DNA of 64,000 nucleotides, from contig JAQBZO010000002.1 of assembly GCA_027622195.1 (NCBI GenBank), forward strand, positions 1-64,000. The letters are read 5' to 3'. The notes beneath the pieces are model-generated. The model was not told where the DNA came from and ran no database searches. It worked only from the letters and a program-made list of their open reading frames with translations. The stretch comes from Planctomycetota bacterium (GTDB taxonomy: Bacteria > Planctomycetota > Phycisphaerae > Phycisphaerales > SM1A02). Position 1 is the stretch's first letter. The number at the start of each line of letters is the position of its first letter. Positions 41,131 through 48,694 of the stretch are shown in pieces. The position numbers and the translations under genes were made by a program.

Positions 41131-41165
41131 TTCTCGCGCATCGAAACGTGAGATACGATGGGTGG

Positions 41166-41444
41166 ATGGCGAGTCCACTCACAAAGGAACAGGCAATCGA
41201 TTTGTACTTCATGGAACATCGGGCCAAGGTGATTGATTTGGCTGCATTTCTCGACCGAATCGATCGCGCGAGCGGAGAGCCGTCAAAGGATTTTCGAATC
41301 AGTGCCATGCGGGAGGCCATCGCCCTCCTGCTCGACGGACAATCCGATCGAGCGCGGCGGATCTTGGAACTCTGGAGCGATCCCACTGAGAATCCGATTG
41401 ACAAGACGACGACCAAGGGCGCGTCGGGTACTTGGAATCGCTAA
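41166..41444 (+). CDS. Small conserved-looking protein in the ebo cluster (unknown function)
   Basis: 92 aa from ATG 41166 (alternatively GTG 41127 overlapping the eboD stop); YFMEHRAKVIDLAAFLDRIDRA...REAIALLLDGQSDRARRILELWSD. Confidence 0.65.
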   Translation: MASPLTKEQAIDLYFMEHRAKVIDLAAFLDRIDRASGEPSKDFRISAMREAIALLLDGQSDRARRILELWSDPTENPIDKTTTKGASGTWNR

Positions 41445-41458
41445 CACGAGATTGCACG

Positions 41459-42262
41459 ATGTACATTGATCCACACATTCATATGGTGAGCCGCACGACG
41501 GACGATTACCAGCGAATGGCGCAGGCTGGTTGCGTCGCGATCACCGAACCTGCATTCTGGGCGGGATACGACCGCGCGAGCGTGAATGGTTTTGTGGATT
41601 ATTTCAGACAACTCACCGATACCGAACCTCGGCGTGCGGCACAGTTCGGAATCGCCCACCACACATGGCTGTGCATCAATCCAAAAGAAAGTGAAGATGT
41701 GGGACTCGCGCGCGAAGTGCTTGGCGTGATTCCACGATTCATGGACCGTCCCAATGTGCTCGGCATCGGAGAGATCGGTCTCAACAAGAACTCGAAGACC
41801 GAACTCATCATCCTTGAAGAGCACATCGCACTCGCGAAGCGCACGGGTGTCTTGATGTTGGTCCATACGCCACACCTTGAGGACAAACTCAAAGGCACGC
41901 GACTCATCATGGACGCGATGCGAAACCAGTCGATTGATCCTGGACGCGTCTTGATCGACCATGTTGAAGAGCACACTGTTCCACTCGTGCTCGATCGTGG
42001 TTTTTGGGCGGGTATGACCCTGTATCCAGACTCAAAGGTGACTCCGCAACGCGCCGCCGACATATTTGAATTGCATGGGACAGATCGACTCTGGATCAAT
42101 TCTGCTGGAGACTGGGGTGTCAGTGATCCTCTCGCTGTGCCGAAGTGCCGCGTTGAAATGAAGAGGCGTGGTCATCTCGCCGAGACCATTCGCAAGGTGA
42201 GTTTTGAGAATCCTCTGCAGTTTCTCTCGCAGAGCGGTCGTTTCAAGATCACGACGGCATGA
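41459..42262 (+). CDS. eboB: EboB-like TatD-family metal-dependent hydrolase
   Basis: MYIDPHIHMVSRTTDDY, EIGLNKNSKTE, LVHTPH, VLIDHVEEHT, INSAGDWGVSD; location in ebo cluster. Confidence 0.78.
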   Translation: MYIDPHIHMVSRTTDDYQRMAQAGCVAITEPAFWAGYDRASVNGFVDYFRQLTDTEPRRAAQFGIAHHTWLCINPKESEDVGLAREVLGVIPRFMDRPNVLGIGEIGLNKNSKTELIILEEHIALAKRTGVLMLVHTPHLEDKLKGTRLIMDAMRNQSIDPGRVLIDHVEEHTVPLVLDRGFWAGMTLYPDSKVTPQRAADIFELHGTDRLWINSAGDWGVSDPLAVPKCRVEMKRRGHLAETIRKVSFENPLQFLSQSGRFKITTA

Positions 42263-42265
42263 GTG

Positions 42266-43723
42266 CTACGACCGAATCGCGCAACTCTCAACGGTGACGC
42301 GTTCTCCGCCACTCTTCAGCCATCCGTTGAATCCGCCTGAAACATTGCGGACATCGAACCCTTCCCGTTTGAGAAATGCTGCCGCCATAGCGCTGCGTAC
42401 TCCGCCTTGACAATGCACATGAAGGACTCGATCGTCGGGAATGTTGTCGAGTTGATCAGCGAGTCGGGTGTGTGCGATGTTGATCGATCCTAGAATCGAT
42501 CCCCGCACATGCTCGGCGGCTCGGCGGACATCAAGTACCACGGTGTGTGGCGCTGGCGTGTGCGCGAGGAGATTGCGAAGCGCCGACGGATCTTCCTCTG
42601 GAATCGACTCGAACTTCACTCCAAACTCACGACATGCGGCGATCTCGCTTGGATCAACCCACGCATCAATCATGTCGAGGCCAATGCGGACAAAATTGCG
42701 AATCACTCGTTCGCGTTGATCCTCTGGACACACGATCCACAAATGATCTTCTGGTTCAGCGTACGAACCAATGGTGAGTGTGAGGTTGATCCCCATCGTG
42801 CTCCAGAGCGAACCAGGAAGATGTGCCGCGCGGAACTCGCTCCAAGGACGAAGGTCGATGACGGTGATCTCTTCATTGAACGCGCGGCTGATTTCTTCGG
42901 CGCGCAATGTTCTCGGAGTCGGAAGGTGGCGCATCGATGGGACACCATCCCGATTCCACCCCTTCATCCTCGCGTAATACAGCGGAGGCTCGGGCTGAGC
43001 ATCAAGAACGTTCTGCACAAACACCTCTTCACCCGACGAGACGAGGTCGCAGAGAAGCGGCGAAAAACGCCGCTCATATCCGACGGTGGACTGAAGGACA
43101 GCTCCCAGCGACTTTCCACATGCACTCCCTGCCCCGTGTGCCGGCCACACTTGCACGAAGTCGGGAAGTTGTAGAAATCGCTTCGCACTCTCGGCGAGGA
43201 CGCGCGCACCGTCGACCGCGCTCTCTCTGACTCCGAGTGCTGATTCGAGGAGATCGGGTCGACCAAGATCGCCGACGAAGACGAAGTCTCCACTCACGAG
43301 TGCCATCGGCTCTTCTGCTCCAGATGCTCGGTCGCACACGAGGTACGAAACATGTTCAGGAGTGTGTCCAGGCGTATGTATCGCGACCAAAACAATTCCA
43401 CCCACTTCAATCGTGTCACCATCCGCGAGGAGTGTGGACTCGCACTGGGAGACCCACTTGCTCTGCCAATCGGGACCGCCGAGTCCAGACACGTAGACAC
43501 GTGCACTGGTCTTCGAGGCAAGTTCGCGCGCACCAGAGAGAAAGTCGGCGTGGATGTGCGTCTCGGCGACGGCGACGATCTTGAATCCGTGGGCCTTCGC
43601 AACATCTAGGACTCGATCGATATCTCTTGGCGGATCAATCACGATCGCCTCATGGTTGACCTGACATCCAATCAGGTAGCAAGCGTGCGCGAGATCTTCA
43701 TCGTAGATTGGTCGAACGAGCAT
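42266..43723 (-). CDS. MBL-fold metallo-hydrolase with two rhodanese-like domains (persulfide dioxygenase-like)
   Basis: ETHIHADFLSGA, HTPGHTPEHVSYL, SGDFVFVGDLGRPDL; C-terminal rhodanese active loop HVHCQGGVRSAMAAAFL. Confidence 0.9.
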   Translation of the reverse strand: MLVRPIYDEDLAHACYLIGCQVNHEAIVIDPPRDIDRVLDVAKAHGFKIVAVAETHIHADFLSGARELASKTSARVYVSGLGGPDWQSKWVSQCESTLLADGDTIEVGGIVLVAIHTPGHTPEHVSYLVCDRASGAEEPMALVSGDFVFVGDLGRPDLLESALGVRESAVDGARVLAESAKRFLQLPDFVQVWPAHGAGSACGKSLGAVLQSTVGYERRFSPLLCDLVSSGEEVFVQNVLDAQPEPPLYYARMKGWNRDGVPSMRHLPTPRTLRAEEISRAFNEEITVIDLRPWSEFRAAHLPGSLWSTMGINLTLTIGSYAEPEDHLWIVCPEDQRERVIRNFVRIGLDMIDAWVDPSEIAACREFGVKFESIPEEDPSALRNLLAHTPAPHTVVLDVRRAAEHVRGSILGSINIAHTRLADQLDNIPDDRVLHVHCQGGVRSAMAAAFLKREGFDVRNVSGGFNGWLKSGGERVTVESCAIRS

Positions 43724-43827
43724 AGGGTGGGTCCTCTTGATGGGCCGAGACATCACATTACTACATTGGCGCGCACGATTCCAGCACAATCTGTTTCCAC
43801 AGGAATGGCGTGCGATACCATTCGGCA

Positions 43828-44520
43828 ATGGCGCGGATCGACACCCATTCTCCACGCATTGGCATCAACGCCGATCTCGTCTCTTCTGGATCAGCACTAC
43901 GTCATTGTGTGAGGGAGGAGTATGTTCAGGCGGTGATTCGCGCTGGGGGAATCCCGATCATTCTGCCTGTATCCGCGACAGCGGGTGCTGAGACTCTCTC
44001 GCAACTTGACGGCATCGTCCTCACTGGCGGCGGCGACATTCATACACAATTAATGGGGATTGCTCTTCATGAGAAAGCCGAGTGCATGCATCCACAGCGG
44101 CAGTCGGCAGATTTTTCCCTGCTCACGGCACTCGATTCCTGTCCGAATATGCCTGTCCTTGGAATCTGTCTCGGCATGCAAGAAATGGGTGTTCACGCTG
44201 GAGGCCGACTCATTCAACATATTCACGATGTGTTGCCTGATGGAGATCGGCATGGCGGAGATCAGCTTCATCCTGTGACCACTGATTTCGGTTGCGGCAC
44301 CATCGCGTCGTGGCATCATCAGGTACTCGCCGATGCTGGAACAATGATCGCCGCTGGAACGAGTGATGATGGACTCCTTGAGGCGATTCGACATCCAACG
44401 CGTCCGTTCTATGTCGGTGTGCAGTGGCATCCTGAGCGAACCAAAGATGAACTCCTTGGACTCGGGATGTTCAAGCGACTCATCGAGGCAGCGCGTGCGT
44501 ACGCGGCAATGCAACGATGA
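43828..44520 (+). CDS. Class I glutamine amidotransferase-like, peptidase C26 (PuuD/gamma-glutamyl-gamma-aminobutyrate hydrolase-like)
   Basis: GIVLTGGGDIHTQLMG, VLGICLGMQEMGV (Cys), GVQWHPER (His/Glu). Confidence 0.85.
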   Translation: MARIDTHSPRIGINADLVSSGSALRHCVREEYVQAVIRAGGIPIILPVSATAGAETLSQLDGIVLTGGGDIHTQLMGIALHEKAECMHPQRQSADFSLLTALDSCPNMPVLGICLGMQEMGVHAGGRLIQHIHDVLPDGDRHGGDQLHPVTTDFGCGTIASWHHQVLADAGTMIAAGTSDDGLLEAIRHPTRPFYVGVQWHPERTKDELLGLGMFKRLIEAARAYAAMQR

Positions 44521-45746
44521 GTGCCACACTCGGATACTGCACGAATATCCATGCTGGTGCAACATTGTGCCAGATGTTGGATGAACTCGATCGGCACGCG
44601 GTGGCGGTTCGTCGGCGCGTCAACGAAAACACTTCTGCCGACGCGGCCACTCCACTTCCGATTGGACTCTGGCTGAGTGCGCGTCACGTCTTCACATTGA
44701 AAGAAGGTGGAGATCCTGCGCGCGCCGCGGGTCTCAGTGCATCGGATCCCATTGCGAGTTTGCGAGATTGGCTCACCGAGCGCGGACTTGAGGTGTTCAC
44801 GCTCAATGGATTTCCATACGGCGATTTTCACGGACCAGTGGTCAAGCGAGCCGTGTATGAACCGCACTGGGGCGACACGCGAAGAATGCTCCACACGATG
44901 GATCTTGCGGAGATTGCGGTGAAATTGGCGCCGATCGGGCAATCCGACTTCAGTATCTCGACTCTCCCACTCGGCTGGAGAGCAACGCTCTCGGCGAAAG
45001 ACGCGGCCGCTTCGATGGGAGTGGCGATGGCCAACCTTCATTCCCTTGTGCGATTCCTCTCTGAACTGGAGGACCGAACCGGCATCTGCGTTCATGTCGA
45101 TCTCGAGCCGGAGCCGGGGTGCATGATCGACCGCGCCGCGGATGTCGTCGTGTTTTTTGAGGCACTCGAAAAACAGGGCACCAATCCATCCCCCCACTCC
45201 ATGCTGAGACGCCATCTGGGAGTGTGCCACGACATTTGCCATAGTTCAGTCATGTTTGAGAGTCAGGAATTCGCCCTCGCTTCCTATCGTGCCGCTGGAA
45301 TCCAAATCGGCAAGGTCCAAATCAGCAGCGCGATTCAGTGCGATGGATCGGAGCGCGCCTTTCGTTGGCTTCAGCAATTCGTCGAACCGAAGTGGCTTCA
45401 CCAAACCTGTGTCATGGATGGAACGGGTGCGGTTCATTTCCATGATGATCTTGATGTCGCACTCGACACCGCACCCGATGGCCTGTGGCGTTCGCACTTC
45501 CACGTGCCGATTTTTTGTGACGAACTTGCTCCGCAGGGAGCGGTGATGAGCACACGCAGTGAAATCGAGGCATGCCTTGGGACCATCCTTCCGACAGATC
45601 GGATCGCTGCCTACGAGGTTGAAACCTATGCATGGTCAGCCCTTCCCGCTCACCTGCGAAAGGCAACACTTGCCGAGGATGTCGCCGCTGAACTTGCCGA
45701 AGCGAGAGCGATGTTGATCGCACGCGGACTCTTGCCTCAGTCGTAG
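44517..45746 (+). CDS. eboE: EboE-like TIM-barrel (xylose-isomerase-like) protein
   Basis: MSATLGYCTNIHAGATLCQMLDELDRHAVAVRRRV...; LWLSARHVF, VFTLNGFPYGDFHG, HVDLEPEPGCMI, GVCHDICHSSVMFE; ATGA overlap with upstream C26 gene. Confidence 0.82.
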   Translation: MSATLGYCTNIHAGATLCQMLDELDRHAVAVRRRVNENTSADAATPLPIGLWLSARHVFTLKEGGDPARAAGLSASDPIASLRDWLTERGLEVFTLNGFPYGDFHGPVVKRAVYEPHWGDTRRMLHTMDLAEIAVKLAPIGQSDFSISTLPLGWRATLSAKDAAASMGVAMANLHSLVRFLSELEDRTGICVHVDLEPEPGCMIDRAADVVVFFEALEKQGTNPSPHSMLRRHLGVCHDICHSSVMFESQEFALASYRAAGIQIGKVQISSAIQCDGSERAFRWLQQFVEPKWLHQTCVMDGTGAVHFHDDLDVALDTAPDGLWRSHFHVPIFCDELAPQGAVMSTRSEIEACLGTILPTDRIAAYEVETYAWSALPAHLRKATLAEDVAAELAEARAMLIARGLLPQS

Positions 45747-45784
45747 CGCGCCATCTTGTTGAGGCGTGTACCCTTCCCGCAATC

Positions 45785-47131
45785 ATGCCCATCACCGCAC
45801 GGATCGCGGCGTTCTTGGAGCTCGTCCGCTTCGCCAATTGGCCCACCATCCTTAGCGATGTGCTACTTGGAATTGTGGTCGCGTTTTTTCTCTATGGAGT
45901 GCCTGCTGATCCATTCACTCTTTGGCGTGACGACTACTCAGTCCCGTGGAGCCGCATTCTTTGGACACTCGTCGGACTTACTTGCTTCTATTGGGGTGGG
46001 ATGGCACTCAATGCTGCGGTCGATGTCGCGACCGATGCGCAACAACGACCCGACCGTCCAGTGCCGAGCGGGCGGATTTCGCTTTCGGCCACGTGGTTCA
46101 TCGCTGTCACACTGTTGATCGTTGGCATCACTCCATTCGCGAACGCGTTTCCCTACGAAGGACTCCTCGCCACCTATGTCGGCATGGCGTGTTTGACCCT
46201 TGTCAAACCCTATCCCAACAGGCGTGGACAACCATGGGTGCGGCGACTCGGCACAGGATGGTTGATCTTCGGAGTCGTTGCATGTGTGGCGCGACTCGCG
46301 AGTGCATCGATCGATTACGGAGATCAATGGCGCGGACTCGCACACTCTCTCGATGCGGCGCTCCTTCTGATGGCCATCGTCCTCTACAACCTCGTCCACG
46401 CGCACGCACGCTGGAGCGTTGCATTGCTTGGACTCTGCCGCGCGCTCACCGTTCTCATCGCTGCGCTCGCCGCCGCGGAAGCAACCGCATGGCCATTCAC
46501 TGCTGCTGCACTGGCTTGGAAGGGATCTCCTGACTATGGATTCTTCCCCATCGTGATCGCAGCGGTTGGCGGCGGTGTGTACATCGCACTCGTCAGTTTG
46601 GTGGCAAGGCGTGAGGCTCCGCACCTCGCACGCAAGGTCGCGGGGGCAAGTGACGCTCCGCTTTTTTGTCACAAGTGTGATCATGGACTCGCCTTCCCAC
46701 CACCATCATGCTGCCCTGAGTGCGGCGCGGATCTCTCGATCTTGCCTGCCATTCACGCTGACGAGCGGCGGGCAATGAGTGCGCGCTGGGTGCTGATTCC
46801 CGCGATGTTTCTGGTGCTCTCGCCGTGGGTGTTTTCGGCATGGACCTATGACATTGCGCAAGATCGACTTCCTCCATGGTGGTTGATGAGCGTTGCAGCG
46901 TTTGCTTGCGGCGTCTACTTTCTCCTTATCGTCACACGAGCGGTTCGAGCCGCTGATGTGCATCCATCGCGTGTTCCACGCGCCGTTGGAGCGATGCTCG
47001 CCGCACTCCCAGCTGGACAAGGGGTCTTGATGGCTGCGCTCGGCGCACCCTATGCGGCGTTTTTTGCCCTTGGACTCGCAATCGCGGTCAAACTGCTTCA
47101 GCGAGTGCGTGCGTTGAGCATCGGTTCGTGA
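45785..47131 (+). CDS. eboC: EboC-like UbiA prenyltransferase-family membrane protein with internal zinc-ribbon insertion
   Basis: FYWGGMALNAAVDVATDAQQRPDRPVPSGRIS (UbiA Asp-rich region), YNLVHAHARWSVALLGLCRALTVL; FCHKCDHGLAFPPPSCCPECGADL zinc-ribbon. Confidence 0.8.
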   Translation: MPITARIAAFLELVRFANWPTILSDVLLGIVVAFFLYGVPADPFTLWRDDYSVPWSRILWTLVGLTCFYWGGMALNAAVDVATDAQQRPDRPVPSGRISLSATWFIAVTLLIVGITPFANAFPYEGLLATYVGMACLTLVKPYPNRRGQPWVRRLGTGWLIFGVVACVARLASASIDYGDQWRGLAHSLDAALLLMAIVLYNLVHAHARWSVALLGLCRALTVLIAALAAAEATAWPFTAAALAWKGSPDYGFFPIVIAAVGGGVYIALVSLVARREAPHLARKVAGASDAPLFCHKCDHGLAFPPPSCCPECGADLSILPAIHADERRAMSARWVLIPAMFLVLSPWVFSAWTYDIAQDRLPPWWLMSVAAFACGVYFLLIVTRAVRAADVHPSRVPRAVGAMLAALPAGQGVLMAALGAPYAAFFALGLAIAVKLLQRVRALSIGS

Positions 47132-47175
47132 TTCAGCGAGCGCATTGATTTGACGCATTCTGGGATACTTCACCG

Positions 47176-48639
47176 ATGCGACGCGTTGCGGTTCTGAACA
47201 TTGTTGGACTTTCGACAGGGCTCTTGAGCGATGCAACGCCGCGGCTCAGAGAGTTCGCTCGTCACAGTGGTGGAGTGCGCACACTTCGTCCTCCGCTCCC
47301 CGCCGTCACGTGCACCGCGCAAACGGCGATGCTGACTGGCAAGCCCGCGCGCGATCATGGCATTGTCGGCAACGGTTGGTTTGACCGCGGTCTCGGAGAA
47401 GTCCACTTCTGGAAACAATCGAGCGGACTCGTCGAATCTCCTCGCGTGTGGGACAACGCACGCGCACGCGCTGGTACTACCTCCAGATGCGCCGATGGAT
47501 CCGCGTTCACTGCTGCGAATCTTTTTTGGTGGTTCAACATGGGATCGACGGTGGACATCGCTGTCACCCCGAGGCCGATGTATCCCGCCGATGGACGCAA
47601 GATTCCCGATGTGTGGACTCATCCACCCGAACTGCGTGATGCACTGCAATCGAAGCTCGGACGATTCCCCCTCTTTCACTTTTGGGGACCATCCGCTGGG
47701 ATTTCAAGCTCCGATTGGATTGCTGCGGCGGCGATGGAAGTGATCGCACTCCATCGTCCCACCCTCAGTCTCATCTATCTACCGCACCTGGATTATGCGC
47801 TTCAGAGACATGGACCAGACACGACGAAAGTGCGGCAAGATCTGCGCGAAGTCGATCGCATCTTCGGCGTCCTGATCGATTTTCTCAGAAAGAACGATAT
47901 CGAACCGATGGTCGTAAGCGAGTACGGAATCGCTCCTGTGTCAAAGCCTGTCTATCTCAATCGCGTCTTGCGAGAGGCTGATCTCGTTGAGGTGAGGAAC
48001 GAACTCGGGCGCGAGATGATCGACATTCCATCGTGCGCGGCCTTTGCCGTCTGCGACCACCAACTCGCCCATGTCGTGGTGAGAGACAAGGCGATGCACG
48101 CTGGTGTGCGCACGATTCTTGAATCAACAGCAGGAGTCGAACAAGTTCTCGACCGCGCGCAACAAGCCGCCGCTGGAATCGATCATGAGCGCAGCGGTGA
48201 TTTCGTCTGTATCAGCGAGCGCGACAGTTGGTTTGCCTATCCGTGGTGGATCGATGACAAGCGCGCCCCCGATTTCGCACGCACCGTCGACATCCACCGG
48301 AAGCCTGGGTACGACCCGTGCGAGCTCTTCTTTGACCCACAACTCTTGTTTCCAAGGCTGCGCGTCCTTGCAAAACTCGCGCTGCGCACACTCGGCATGC
48401 GCACTCTGCTCGATGTCATTCCGCTCGATGCGTCACTCGTCAAGGGATCGCATGGTCGAGTCGACAACGGTGCGATGTACGAACCATTCCTCATCGTGGA
48501 CGATCCGATGGTCGAAGGCCCACTCGCGATGGAGTCGGTGCACGATGTCATTCTTCGTCGTCTCTTCATCGATGAAGCGGATCCGCCGCACGCGCCATCG
48601 GCGATCGTTCGCACGAGTGCACGGCGTCACAAACTTTGA
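47176..48639 (+). CDS. eboF: EboF-like alkaline phosphatase/type I phosphodiesterase family protein
   Basis: PPLPAVTCTAQTAMLTGKPARDHGIVGNGWFDRGLGEVHFWKQS, YLPHLDYALQRHGPD, VVSEYGIAPV, VDNGAMYEPFLIVDD. Confidence 0.85.
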   Translation: MRRVAVLNIVGLSTGLLSDATPRLREFARHSGGVRTLRPPLPAVTCTAQTAMLTGKPARDHGIVGNGWFDRGLGEVHFWKQSSGLVESPRVWDNARARAGTTSRCADGSAFTAANLFWWFNMGSTVDIAVTPRPMYPADGRKIPDVWTHPPELRDALQSKLGRFPLFHFWGPSAGISSSDWIAAAAMEVIALHRPTLSLIYLPHLDYALQRHGPDTTKVRQDLREVDRIFGVLIDFLRKNDIEPMVVSEYGIAPVSKPVYLNRVLREADLVEVRNELGREMIDIPSCAAFAVCDHQLAHVVVRDKAMHAGVRTILESTAGVEQVLDRAQQAAAGIDHERSGDFVCISERDSWFAYPWWIDDKRAPDFARTVDIHRKPGYDPCELFFDPQLLFPRLRVLAKLALRTLGMRTLLDVIPLDASLVKGSHGRVDNGAMYEPFLIVDDPMVEGPLAMESVHDVILRRLFIDEADPPHAPSAIVRTSARRHKL

Positions 48640-48694
48640 TCGGTGACAATTCACTTAGCCTGTATCGACTTCACGATGCCGACTTGAGCACCCA

